A program made the translations under genes and the position numbers. A stretch of 64,000 nt of DNA, taken from contig NC_092352.1 in assembly GCF_963676685.1 (NCBI RefSeq), forward strand, positions 28,415,117 to 28,479,116, read 5' to 3'. The notes beneath the pieces are model-generated. The model had not been told where the DNA came from. It searched no databases and saw nothing but the letters and a program-made list of their open reading frames with translations. Shown here piece after piece: positions 45,610 through 57,011 of the stretch. This DNA comes from Mytilus edulis. Lineage: Eukaryota > Mollusca > Bivalvia > Mytilida > Mytilidae. Numbering within the stretch: position 1 is the first letter of the stretch; each line of letters begins with the position of its first letter.

Positions 45610-48600
45610 CTAAAACAATATCAATTATTAAAAAAACATTCAGAACAATTAGTACATCATCGTTTTTGACCGAAAAAAAAACTAACACTGTTTGATTTTT
45701 ATATAAAACTAAGAAGATGTGGTATGATTGTCTATGATACCCAATCAACCAGAGATCAATGGACGTAGATATAAGAATTTTTCTGTTATTATTAGGTAGC
45801 TATAAGTACTAACATAAAGGTTCCTGGTTCGATTCCCATTCCGAGATGAAAATTTCAGGGACTGAATTTTCGGCTCTCCCTTGACACCATTTTCGATTAT
45901 ATGGTCTTGAGGAAACGATGATATTTCGTCGGAAGGGGACAATAAATGGCTGACCCGTTTTAATATAGAGCCATATCTCTTGCACGTAAAAGACACCCAT
46001 GTAGATTTTCGAAAAAAGAGTAAGCTAATGGCGCTACAAAAAAAAGTAAAATAAAAAAAATACTGAACTCAGAGGAAATCCAATCGGAAAGTCCATAATC
46101 ACATGGCAAAATCAAATGACAAAACACATAAAAAACGAATGGACAAGAACTGTCATATTCCTGACTTGGTACAGGCATTTTCAAATGTAGAAAATCATCG
46201 GTGGATTAAACCTGGTTTTAAAGCGCTAAACCTCTCACTTTGATGACAGTCTCATCAAATTCCGTTATATTTACAATGATGCATGAACTAAACAGACATA
46301 ATAAATAAAATAGTCAAAATATGGGTACAGCAGTCATCATCGTGTAACAATTACAAGGCAGCACTCGCACCTCAAAGTGGAAAGGGTATAAGTTGCAAAA
46401 CTTGTTTCTCAATCCACTATAAATAAATATGTTTAAACTAGCTATAAGTATACCTAAATATTTTGCAAAGAAATGTTTCAACATACTTTATTATGGCTCC
46501 CTCAACTTCAGATTAACTTGGAAGTAAATTTTCACTAAAATTCGTGAATTCATTCATTTAATGTATTCTTTCAAATATCAAATGCGCTCCCCGACCGTCA
46601 AAAGTTTAAAAAAAATAAAAAAAATGTTTTTGGACATCAAACCAATTAAAAGGGTTAAACGAACAAACCCTGTCTAAGATCAACTAAGGTAGATACAATC
46701 TTCATTACAATTTTATGCTTGATAAAGTATTGTGATAGCATATAGCTTACCAATATCCTGTAGAACATTCTCTACATGTAGTGGTTGTTTTGGTAGTCCT
46801 ACCATAACCATCGTACCACCCTTCCTTAGTAAAGAAAAGCTTGCATTAACCATAACAGGGGCTCCGGAACATTCACAAACACGTCCAAAACCATCACCTT
46901 CTGTAAATTCCATAACAAACTGTAAAATACAAGGAGTTTGTGGCTAAGAAAACTCACGGTAAAGAACATAATAGAAATATTAAAGAAGAATCTGCAGAGA
47001 TGTATTAGCACTTAGAACCGATCTAACTCACAACATAAAATTCTTGAAGGTGATTTTGTCTTACCTCTTTCAAGTCCTTTTCTTTGGTATTGACTGTTAC
47101 GTCAAATCCAACTTTCTTGGCTAGTTCGAGTCTATTCGGGTCAATGTCTGCTCCAATAAGCCTGTAATCAAACCATACAATAGTTATTTATTAATTAATT
47201 TTAGGTTGGTGTGTTGATGGTGTATTAAGTATGGTGCAAAACGTTGCTTATACTCTACTAAACTAGCCACCATGCTTTTAAAGACAAAGTAAGGAAGTGC
47301 GCATATCTAAGATTGTATCAAGTCAGCAATATACCGGTATGGCAGTTGTTTTTCACTTGTTCCGTTGATCGATAGCGTTTGGTTTCGTTGGTTTTATGGG
47401 CGCGCTTCCCCATTTTTGAATTTGCCTTGGAGTTAGTTATTTTTTGTTATACTTTTTTCATATAGATTGCGCAGCCACAACAATAGAGAAAATAAGCATC
47501 TCTCTACTCACATAAATCTAAGGTATTGTGCTTCACAGAATTTTGTTAAAGGACACTGCAGCTCTGACATAATCAAACTTTATTATATAACATCCTATAA
47601 CCGGATATCGGTACGGCAGATACATTAGGACTTGCACGTGTGCATGTTCATGATTGCTATCAAAATCAATTATTTGGCTATAGTCTACGATAAATGTTGT
47701 CTGCGTTTCCAGATGCCTGTGCAGTAATATGGTTTTTTTTGTAGACAGCCGGTTTGAATCTGTGTTACCAATTGAATCTTTCGTAACGATAACTTTGCAG
47801 TAATGGGATGTGACATTTTTCTAGAAATATTGGAAATCAATTAATTTTGAAAGAGTTCTGTATAGATATACGGGTCATATCCAAACATCAAAGCACCGGC
47901 AGTCAAGAGAACACCTTTCTGGTTGACCTTTCAAAAGAAAATATCCTTTTATTTATTTCATCTGTTCCATAATGGAAAAAAATTGTCGCAAACATCTAAA
48001 ACAGAAACTTGTTCAGTTATCCTGATTGCAAACATTTGAAATTTATGTTTGAAATTGTTTGACATATATATCGAAAAAGGCACAGTCACAAACGGGAAAA
48101 TTCCAATCTCTTTGATATAAACCAGTTAAGAAAGTTTACCAAGACTTTAACTGAAAAATTTCGTTCCCTCATTGTCTTGTTTGCCTGTTTATTTAAAAAA
48201 AATATTTGTTTTGTTTTGTTTTGTTTTTTTTATCCTGCTTATTCGTTTGTTTTCTTAAAAGTTTATTTGCTTGCCTTTTCTGTTTTCTGTTTTCTTTTTC
48301 GCTAGGGTTTGTTTGTGTGTTTTGTATGGTTGTGTTCAGAGTAATTTATTACTGATAGTAAGCTAATGTTAATTAATCTGAAATTTAAGATAAAGCTCAG
48401 AAACCGTGTCCAATCGTTCGTCCAATATAATTATAATAGAGTTAACCTTTTAGCTCCTTCAGCTTTAGCCACCATGCCAGCTAACAATCCAACTGGTCCA
48501 CAACCAATGATAAGAGCATCTTCACCCTTAACATCTAACCTCTCAACGGCATTATGTGCCACACCTAGCGGCTCTAGCATAGCTATTTGATCCGCGTCTG

Positions 48601-49723
48601 AAATGTGCATGGTTTATAAGTTTATCTTCATGTATTTGGTTATTTACTTACTTATTGAAAAGGTTTTAATCAATGAATAAATACTATCATGTCGTTCTGT
48701 GCATACATTTTTTTTATATCAAGAAATATTGTAATTTTCTGAAATCGTAATCAATCTTCCGTACAATAGAATTGATTAAAGCTAAATCTTTTTAGCTCCT
48801 TCCTTTTTACAAACAGAAAATATTCTTTATTTTTTTTAAATCAACAAATCGATTTCCTGATATCAAAAATTAAGTTTAAATAGGGCGGACATTGTTTTTA
48901 CTTAAAATATATGTCGAAGTTACTGACAAACAGCATTTGTTGTGCAAACAATAAAATACGTGTTTATTGAAAGATTAACACCATTAAACCATCAAAATAC
49001 ACAGGGTGGGCGTCATTCTGGGTATATACATCCAGATCTCAAGACTTCAGTACGTGTGGTTTTTTTTTTAAATTACTTGTCTTGTGTCAACTTTGTTTTA
49101 GCCACGAAAATATACTATTCGGGCCACCAATAGGCCATGCATCTAGAATATTATTGTGTTAATTTAAAAACTTTTTCCATCTCATGTATAAACTTTTACT
49201 ATAATAACTGGACTATATTTAGCTATTATCTAGGGTCAATAAATAGGACATAAGTGGGTGTTTTTGTCAACTTACTTAAATTTCTGGTAAGCTGGTACAA
49301 ATACTTCGCTGAGACTATGGTATACTCTGAACATGCACCATGCTCCGTTTTCTTCCCATGACCAAACTGCCCCATATTTTTGCAAATTTCACGACAATCA
49401 TTCCTGCATTGGTAACAGTTTCCACAAAAGTAATGGTTCTCGACTCCAACTTTTGTTCCTACAGCGATGTCGGCTTTTGGTCCACATTTAACAACTGTTC
49501 CTGCACATTCGTGTCCTGGAATAAATGGCACCGTGGCTATAACTCTAGCAACTTCATTCCACATGTACAAAGATATGTCGGATCCACAAACAGAAATTGC
49601 ATCTACTTTTAGTAGGACTTCGTCATCTTTAGGCTCAGGAACAGGCACATCCTTGTATTCAAACGAACTGCCTTCTTTTGTCTTCACAAGAGCTTTCATG
49701 GTTTTGGGGACAGTCGTGGCCAT
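45407..49723 (-). CDS. Zinc-dependent medium-chain dehydrogenase (threonine/sugar-alcohol dehydrogenase type), 5 exons, 355 aa
   Basis: Predicted cytosolic NAD-dependent oxidoreductase of alcohols or polyols. Exons 49276-49723, 48447-48597, 47065-47161, 46751-46919 and 45407-45609 join in frame (1068 nt with TAA). Catalytic zinc ligands Cys46, His71 and Glu72 (VCGSD, PGHE). Structural zinc site Cys100, 103, 106 and 114, with an extra Cys110. Rossmann motif GCGPVG at 181-186 and Asp205 at the end of the next strand, which favours NAD over NADP. The pattern SDISLYMWNE and the C-terminal HGRRIFHTW...ISHRF resemble bacterial L-threonine 3-dehydrogenase more than animal sorbitol dehydrogenase. The substrate is not settled. 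It is divergent from the first rhamnonate-dehydratase-like gene. Confidence 0.93.
45790..46010 (+). mobile_element. SINE-like repeat with a tRNA B-box-like motif
   Basis: TTCCTGGTTCGATTCCCATT matches the Pol III B-box consensus. Downstream comes TTGCACGTAAAAGACACCC. No convincing A box was found, and it is not a tRNA gene. Lies in intron 4 of the dehydrogenase. Confidence 0.4.
46040..46370 (+). repeat. R2 dispersed repeat copy in dehydrogenase intron 4
   Basis: ATACTGAACTCAGAGGAAAT, ATGGCAAAATCAAATGACAA and ACAGCAGTCATCATCG match 58990-59230 in the same order. Non-coding. Confidence 0.75.
46751..46919 (-). CDS. Dehydrogenase exon 4
   Basis: FVMEFTEGDGFGRVCECSGA and LLRKGGTMVMVGLPKQPLHV; acceptor TTACAG, donor GTAAGC, phase 1. 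Confidence 0.93.
47065..47161 (-). CDS. Dehydrogenase exon 3 (residues 200-232)
   Basis: LIGADIDPNRLELAKKVGFD then VTVNTKEKDLKE; Asp205 should bind the NAD ribose. Acceptor TTACAG, donor GTAAGA. Confidence 0.93.
47162..48446. other. Dehydrogenase intron 2
   Basis: 1.3 kb with no recognisable element beyond T-rich low-complexity sequence near 48190-48310. Confidence 0.5.
48447..48597 (-). CDS. Dehydrogenase exon 2 (residues 150-200)
   Basis: ADQIAMLEPLGVAHNAVERL and LIIGCGPVGLLAGMVAKAEG, the start of the nucleotide-binding domain; acceptor TTTCAG, donor GTTAAC. Confidence 0.92.
49276..49723 (-). CDS. Dehydrogenase exon 1 (residues 1-150)
   Basis: ATG at 49723 starts MATTVPKTMKALV. It holds the GroES-like catalytic fold with both zinc sites. 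Donor GTAAGT after AATTTAA, phase 1. Confidence 0.95.
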
Positions 49724-50964
49724 CTCGCTGACTGTAGTGGGGAAGTTCGTTAGTTGTGACAGGTCATTTGATAAAATCTAATATCTACAGAACGCCATCT
49801 GTGTCACAAAACGAAGTGTAGGCCTATATTTAGCCATATATGAAATTATTTTCTTGACAGCATTGGAGCATGAAAAGACACGAATGAATGATTATATTGT
49901 CAGCAGCTAAGTGTGGCAATATGTTTTATGAGTAAAGTTTAATTTACACAAAAATTTATTGATTGTGAAAAAATGTGATTTTATCAGAACTGATTATAAT
50001 TACAAAAACAGCTTCAGATTTCGAAATGTACAAATATTTTACGTCCTAAGTATCAAATATCTTTGTTTTGTCAACAATTCCGGCTTCATAATGTCACGAA
50101 GTCCTACTTAATTTGTCAGTTATGTCAGTGTTTGCATTTCTAGTATTTTAATTTCAATTCACGTAATTTATGTGTAACTGGTAAATAATGAAGTCATGGA
50201 TAACGTTATCACAAATATTAAGATAAAAAAAAATTAAAAATGATTACTTGTTATTTCCATTGATACAAAAATTTTGTTAAGAAGTTTTACGGTACCTGTA
50301 GAATTAAATAAAACACCTATTAACATAGGGATATCACATCCTTATTTAACGGTGATGTTGTTTATAGAGCCTGTAAATCAGTTTAGATAAGACCGTTCTA
50401 AACTCATTGATCCTACGAATAAGTTTAGTCTTAAAGGCTATAAATTTTACGCTAGCAAAAATATGAATTTTCTTTTAAAAGTATAGAATGTTAAATTGGC
50501 ATCTATTTTTGGCCGTTAGTTTTCTGATTTGAATTAAGTAGTAAAGAACTTGATTAATATGTCTTAATTACTTTTTTAATAAATTCCTCACAGAGTGAGA
50601 GGGGAAACGTGGGGGAAACGTGTTGTTCGTAAGAGATGTTGGTTACATGATCGACAAGCATATCCGAAGGAAGACCGCCAACTTTACAATTCATCAAAGT
50701 ATACATTATGGCTACCAAACAGTTTTCATATTAGATACTAAATAAAATTAGAAAAGAAAATGAAACGAAACGAAACGAAACGAAACAAAACGAAACGTAA
50801 CAAAATGAAACGAAATGAAATGAAATGAATATGACCCTTTGGTTAACCTGTTAAGGAAATTATTTATCTGTTTATCACAAACTTTGCTGTCCGTGAGATG
50901 GCATACTTTATCTCACACAATAATTATTATACTTATTTATCACTTTTTCAAGGTTGGTTGTAAA
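49724..50964. promoter_or_regulatory. Divergent intergenic region between the dehydrogenase and rhamnonate-dehydratase-like gene 1
   Basis: 1.24 kb between two ATGs pointing apart, so both promoters lie here. No clear TATA box. An imperfect CGAAA pentamer repeat occupies 50758-50826. The sequence TTTTTCAAGGTTGG just before the downstream ATG could be a 3' splice site of a 5' UTR intron. Confidence 0.5.
50758..50826. repeat. (CGAAA)n pentanucleotide tract
   Basis: About 13 imperfect units of ACGAA/ATGAA. Confidence 0.9.
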
Positions 50965-52281
50965 ATGACTACTATTAATAAGACAACCTGTCGGAAATTT
51001 CCTCGTATAAAAGCAGTCCGAGCTTACATTTCTGACAACAAAGCCAGTGATGACAACAGAAAAGACCAAGGAGCAGACTGTCATGACGTTGATGATCAGC
51101 ACTGGATAAATGGCTATCCAACACCAATTGCAAATCCTATGTCTGGATATGATCAGTATGCAGCCAGAAGAAAATCATGGGGCATTAACGCACTTGGCTC
51201 CTTAGTTGTCGAAGTTGAAGCCACTGATGGTACGACTGGTGTGGGTATCTCAATTGGTGGAGAACCTGGATGCTATATAGTGGAACATCATCTTAGTCGG
51301 TTCATTGAAGGTCAGGATCCCAGAGATGTTGAACTAATGTGGGACCAGATGTTTCGGGCGACGTGGAATTACGGTAGGAAAGGATTATCGGTGCAAGCAA
51401 TAAGTGCAGTTGATCTTGCTCTTTGGGATTTGCTTGGAAAAATTAGACAAGAGCCAGTATATGCCTTACTTGGCGGTAAAACGAAACAGAGACTCCCTGT
51501 TTATTGCACGACAGCGAGACCAGACATTGCAAAGGAGCTTGGATTTGTAGGAGCAAAGGTCACGTGTCCTTATGGTCCATCAGCTGGTGATGAAGGTTTT
51601 CGTAAGAATGTAGAATTTTTCAAGAACTGGCGGGATGAGGTCGGACCAGATTTTCCTCTAATGTTAGACTGTTACATGGCATTGACTGTACCGTATAGTA
51701 TTAAACTTGCAAAGGCACTAGAAACATATGGATTAAAGTGGATCGAAGAATTTCTTCCGCCAGATAATTACATTGGATACAGCGATGTTCGCAACTCAAT
51801 GCGCGGCAGTACTGTTCTTCTTACTACAGGAGAACACGAATACAGCCGGTATGGATTTGAACAGTTAATTTCAAGAGGATGTGTAGATATTCTTCAGCCA
51901 GACATCACTTGGCTCGGAGGCATTACCGAAGCACGTAGGGTGTGCGCAATGGCATCTCCCTTTGATATTATGGTAATTCCTCATGGATCAAGTGTGTATT
52001 CATATCATCTTCAATATGCTTTTCAAAACTGTCCTGTTGCTGAATTCATCAATTTAAGTCCAAAGGCTGATACAATATCCCCATACTTTGGTGGTCTTTT
52101 CCTAGATGAACCTCTGCCAGCTGATGGATTCATTGATTTACCAGATCGTCCTGGGTTTGGTGTAACTCTTTGTCGTGATACACTCAGACGTCCCTATCAG
52201 AGAACAGAGGAACAAAGCCAAGAACAAGCAGACCGAAATATTAAGAAGGCTGTTGTAGAGAAAGCGCATATGCCGTTTTAA
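50965..52281 (+). CDS. L-rhamnonate dehydratase-like enolase-superfamily protein 1 (intronless, 438 aa)
   Basis: Predicted to dehydrate an acid sugar, by homology L-rhamnonate to 2-keto-3-deoxy-L-rhamnonate, using Mg2+. Full-length similarity to bacterial RhmD and fungal LRA3 types: N-terminal capping domain with His40 (DCHD), barrel metal ligands Asp235, Glu261 and Glu290 (LMLDCYM, KWIEEFLPP, TTGEHEY), general base His340 in PHGSSVYSYH with Asp313 in QPDITWLGG. The ATG at 50965 is the first in frame; the open frame extends upstream to 50839 only through a TTG. A roughly 28-residue C-terminal tail ending AHMPF exceeds the bacterial enzymes. No introns, unlike its neighbours. Substrate specificity is inferred from the family only. 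Confidence 0.94.
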   Translation: MTTINKTTCRKFPRIKAVRAYISDNKASDDNRKDQGADCHDVDDQHWINGYPTPIANPMSGYDQYAARRKSWGINALGSLVVEVEATDGTTGVGISIGGEPGCYIVEHHLSRFIEGQDPRDVELMWDQMFRATWNYGRKGLSVQAISAVDLALWDLLGKIRQEPVYALLGGKTKQRLPVYCTTARPDIAKELGFVGAKVTCPYGPSAGDEGFRKNVEFFKNWRDEVGPDFPLMLDCYMALTVPYSIKLAKALETYGLKWIEEFLPPDNYIGYSDVRNSMRGSTVLLTTGEHEYSRYGFEQLISRGCVDILQPDITWLGGITEARRVCAMASPFDIMVIPHGSSVYSYHLQYAFQNCPVAEFINLSPKADTISPYFGGLFLDEPLPADGFIDLPDRPGFGVTLCRDTLRRPYQRTEEQSQEQADRNIKKAVVEKAHMPF

Positions 52282-52313
52282 GTGTTATTCCTTGTACCAA
52301 TGATGTCTTTTGA

Positions 52314-52319
52314 AATAAA
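52314..52319 (+). terminator. Polyadenylation signal AATAAA of gene 1
   Basis: AATAAA 33 nt after the stop codon, followed by an A-rich stretch. Confidence 0.6.
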
Positions 52320-52359
52320 TTGTCTCAAAAAAATTCTCATACAGTTTTGGTTTAATATT

Positions 52360-53330
52360 TCAGTTGTCCTCGGCCAGAAATAGTAAGGCTTTCGTTTCTA
52401 ATTGTTTCTAATTCATTTGTTCTCAGCCAGTAATAGTAGGTCTTCCGTTTCTATTTGTTTTATATAAACAGGAAAACCATCGGTCTAATATATATAAAAA
52501 CGAGAAACACTTATGAACCACATCAACAAAAGACAACCATTAAACATCAGGTTCCTGTCTAAGGACCAGTGCGAACAAATGCAGCAATTTTAAACGTTTT
52601 AATAGGCACCAACCTTCATCCAACCTGGAACATTAGTGTAACATCACAACATAGAAAGACACACTATAAAATATCAATTGAAATGTCTTAACTCCATCAA
52701 AAGGCATATTAACAAAAACAAGTGAACATACAGTTCATTTATCCTCTGCCAGAAATTGTAGGTCTTTCGTTTGTATTTGCTTGATATTTCCATTAGCTTC
52801 AGTCAGAAATGGAAGGTCTTACTTTACTACTTGATTGATAAGTCATTTGTCCTCAGCTAGAAAAAGTAAGTCTTTCTTCCTACTTGCTATAGAGTAAATT
52901 TTTCCTCAGACATAAATGAAAGGTCTTTCGTTTCTTTTTGTTATACACTAGCAGTTTAATTGTTCTCAGCCAGAATTGGTAGCTCTTTCGTTTGGACTTG
53001 CTTCATATTTGCATTTGTCTTCATACAGATATTTTAGGTCTTTCGTTTCTACTTGCTATATAGGTAATTTGTCCTTAACCAAACAGTGTAGGTCTTTGTT
53101 TTCTACTTGCTTTACAGTCTATTTGTCTTCAGTCAGAGATGGTAGGTCTTTCGTTTCTACTTGTTTGATATTTCTCTTTGTCCTCAACCAGAAATAGTAG
53201 GTCTTTCGTTTCTATGCATGGCATGGCATTTCAATTTGTTCTTAGCCAGATATAGTAGGTCTTTCTTTTCTACTTGCATGGCATTTCAATTTGTCCTCAG
53301 TCAGAATTGGTAGGTCTTTCGTTTAAATCC
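52360..53330. repeat. 50-58-bp minisatellite downstream of gene 1 (about 13 diverged units), interrupted
   Basis: Recurring TAGGTCTTTCGTTTCTACTT and TTTGTCCTCAGCCAGAAAT. About 52465-52735 is occupied by other sequence containing an R1 3' fragment (ACCATCGGTCTAAT, ATCAGGTTCCTG). Confidence 0.85.
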
Positions 53331-53995
53331 AATATTTATCGGAAAGGAAAGACTTCTTATTTTCATAAATATATGTTTTAGGACACCTGAAAAATTATAC
53401 AGAAAATCTATCAATTTAAACTTTGGATTAGGTAAGTGTTAACTGAAGACCCAATATCCGCCTTTAATGAGGTTTTGAATGTACAATTTAAGTTTTGATC
53501 TCCCCACATGATTTGTCTAATGTGCGTTTAACTTAATTTATCTCTTATTCATTTCTTATAATATTATCAACGCTATCGTTGTTAGTCTAACCTTGATATA
53601 TACAATGATATATAAATTCAATTATCTGATTAATTTGGTTACATGAGATGACTTGTCAACATATTTTGATCTTTCATTTTATCTGTTTATAGATTCACAT
53701 TAGCCACTTAAATGTACAAACGAAACAAAAATTGAGAATGGAAACTGCATGTTAAGCTATTAAACGACCTGAACGCGTTTATTTTAAGCTGAATTGTCGC
53801 AACCGCTTAATTTATCAATTTATCAATGGTCTGGATAAGCTACATCTGCAAAATTATGTGCAAGTACATGCATTGATTACTTATTCAACGACAGGAAATA
53901 CTGTCTTAAGTTAAATTAATCCGACACTGGTAGTTAATTTTAATGACCTATAATTGCAACCTCACTCTCAAATAAACGACCAGACAATAACCTTT

Positions 53996-54920
53996 TAGTC
54001 CAGTCAATCTAGCATAAATTTGATCCTAACCTTGAAGTAATTGCAAGAGAAGATGTTTAAGTTTTAATCTTTAGCATTATACCCCAAATATACACAGAAA
54101 AAAGTCCCATAAAATCTAACTTGGGAACAACTAAAAAATTATGATTTTAAAATTCTTATGGAGATTTCAAATTGACATGGGAGATAACTCTGTAAAAATG
54201 ACAGAAATATCAATAGAAATTGATACAAAATTATACCTTAACCGCTTCTATTCAACAGAATGTATTGATTCTTCATATTTTAGCCGTCTTTAAAGTATAA
54301 CAAACATCTCTAAAGGTGTTTTCATATCTTTATCAAGCTACAACCTATATTTCATAATTCATTAGTTGACCATTTATTAGATTTTTCAGCATGTCGACTG
54401 AGGTAAAGAATCTCAAATTGAATAAAACTAATTAAGCATATATTCTTCTTTTTGTGGTTTAAAGTTTCTTTAAACAATGTAGATGCTGAACAAATATAAA
54501 CAATACCAAATATTCACATTATGTTTTCAAAATGGTCACAAAACCATAACTTTGCAATTTCTTTAATGAAAAATATGCACTAAAAAATAAAAGTACCCCA
54601 AACAATTCGGTTTTGTACATTTCATGATTATAAAATATAGTCAAATACGAACTTATAACCCTATCAAAGTATCATATTTTACATGAATTTCAAGAAAATC
54701 AACCAAAAACTGACAAATCAAAGACTCATTTTGCGGAGTTATCTCCCTTTCCAATGTAAATTTCCATAAAAAATTAAAAATGCTGATTTTGAGTTTTCCT
54801 CAAGTTAGATTTAATGGAACTTTTTTTCCTGTGTATATTTTGGGCTTTCTGCTAAAGATTAGAAATAAAACATTTTCTGTTGCAATTAGTTTGAGGTTCA
54901 AACTAAGTTTGACTGTACTA
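53996..54920. mobile_element. About 0.92-kb foldback element
   Basis: Left arm TAATCTTTAGCATTATACCC and AAATATACACAG pair with the complements near 54820-54866. Outer arms pair out to TAGTCCAGTCAA and its counterpart near 54915. The middle carries GAGATAACTC and GAGTTATCTC. No coding capacity. Confidence 0.7.
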
Positions 54921-55052
54921 TTTCTTTCAGTTTAATTGTATCATTGAAAAATTGTTTCCCATCTCATTTTCAACAAGCTAAATTTCTCATGTCAACTTTT
55001 TCATTTTGTAATGAAATATATTGGCCGCTTCAAATAAGCAGCTGTGTCACCT

Positions 55053-55900
55053 ATAAATAAAGGCAATAGTAGTATACTGCTGTTCGAAACTCATAAATCG
55101 ATTGAGAAAAAAACAAATCCGGGTTACGAACTAAAACTGAGGGAACCGCATCAAATATAAGAGGAGAACAACGACACAACAGAAACACAACACTAAAATG
55201 TAACACACACAGAAACGAACTATAATATAACAATCGCCATTTACCTGACTTGGTACAGGACATTTTAAGAAAAAAAATGGTAGGTTGAACCTGGTTTTGT
55301 GGCATACCAAACCTCCCGCTTTTATGTCAATGTTAAATATAACATTAAAATGACATTATGACATGACAGGACTACAATACACATAAATGGGAGAATATAT
55401 AGGACAGAGAAACATACGAATAAAAGCTAACAACAGGTACCAGGTTTAAAATTTAATACGCCAGACGTGCGTTTCGTCCACACAAGACTCACCAGTGACG
55501 CTCAGATGAAAAAAGTTCGAAAGCCAAAACAAGGAACACTGAAGTGCAACAAAAATAAACGCAAACATACAAAAAAATGAACTTTTTGATAAAAAAAAAC
55601 AAAAAAAACTGCAATATTCTTGATTTAATAAAGGACATTTTAAGAAAAAAAATATGGTTGGTTAAACCTGGTTAAATGGCTAGTCAAACCTCCCGCTTAT
55701 ATGACAATGTTAAAAAATATCGCTAAAATGACTACAATACGTGACAGAAATACAACACAAACACGTACCAGAACACTGATCACTGAGAAACGCACTAAGA
55801 AATAATATAATAGTCGACACAACATGCACAAAATGAAGACTGCAGAACAAACAAAGAACATCTACAGTCAACGACAGACACCACAGGACATTACAAACAG
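55053..55900. repeat. R2 dispersed repeats, two tandem-like copies with an R3 fragment between
   Basis: R2 strings (ACCTGACTTGGTACAGGACA, TTGAACCTGGTTTTGTGGCA) recur at 55615-55690. R3 (ACGCCAGACGTGCGTTTCGT) lies at 55457-55530. Open frames here are not genes. Confidence 0.65.
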
Positions 55901-56263
55901 TGACGCACTTACGTAACGAATATGCAATCTCGAATTTATACAATTATTATAAAGCCGTTTAGGCTGTACTCGGGTTTGTTTTGCGCATTATGATTCAAAC
56001 TACAGGATTATAAATCATACAAGAAGAGGCATTTCACATACTGTTTCTTACGGTAATGTTGATTTTTAGAATACGGCATTGTTTCTTCTTAGTTGTATAA
56101 ATACGTTGTGTTTGCTCAGCAAAGTAAAAAAGGGGAAAGAAAAAAGAAATGGGGAAATCGAACCCTAATGGATTGACTTGGGCAGAGATATATGCTCACT
56201 TGGACTTATTCCATCCGCCGAGTGTGTGATATTGACTTGGGACAGTCTCATACAGATTGTGTG

Positions 56264-56282
56264 TGGGGGGGGGGGGGGGGGG
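56264..56282. repeat. Poly-G tract
   Basis: About 19-20 consecutive G; length may be unreliable. Confidence 0.9.
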
Positions 56283-56873
56283 TTGCTAAACTAGTTTGTT
56301 GGCGCAAATCCCCCCTAACCTGGGACAGTGGCGTAACAGTGCAACTAATACAAACTATATAAAAATCAGTTGAAAAAGGCTGAACTCATTATATGGATGG
56401 AAATAGAAATAGATGTACATCTAACAAAAATACAGTGGACGTGGACGGGTACTTGTATATCCCAACAACAAAAATACACAGAGTACAGATCTGAGAGTAC
56501 TCGCAGTTACTGACAGCTAGTTCAAAGCCAATCAGTAACAACTAATGAAAAAAATGTATCTAAGACTGAAAGCTTACTTGAAGTTTGAATGGCATGTACA
56601 GTGCAATTAGATAACCTTCTACAATACAAAGACTGTAAAACAGAATTACAATAGAGCATGAATAAAGACACAATCTATTACCATTTCAAACTATAAATAA
56701 GATAATTCTCAACTGTTTTCTATATAATTTTTCATATTATGGACTTCAATTAACTGTTGCACCGTAAATTATCGGACCAACTCGTGCGACCTTCAGTGGG
56801 CTCGTTATTCAATCTCTATTAACTATTGTCCCATCTATCTATATCTATCTGTTTATCAGCTATAAGATACCTT

Positions 56874-56883
56874 TATATAAATA
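56874..56883 (+). promoter_or_regulatory. Possible TATA box of rhamnonate-dehydratase-like gene 2
   Basis: TATATAAATA 138 bp before the ATG. Placement is plausible but unproven in AT-rich DNA. Confidence 0.3.
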
Positions 56884-57011
56884 AATCTAGTATTTGATAG
56901 GTAAAGTGTTGTTGACAAATAAGTATAGGATGAATTTACATAGCCACGTACGTACTGATAACTACACCTGTTAACCATCGGCAGATTGCAATTCAACAAA
57001 ACAGGTTAATC

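Noticed and set aside
45820-45850. tRNA gene at the GGTTCGATTCC motif
   Set aside because: No cloverleaf or A box could be built; treated as SINE-like.
45407-49723. Plain annotation as sorbitol dehydrogenase
   Set aside because: The active-site surroundings and C-terminal signatures resemble the Tdh branch; I kept a neutral name.
50839-50964. N-terminal extension of dehydratase 1 with a hydrophobic stretch, possible targeting signal
   Set aside because: The extended frame starts with TTG, has no ATG before 50965, and copy 2 has nothing similar.
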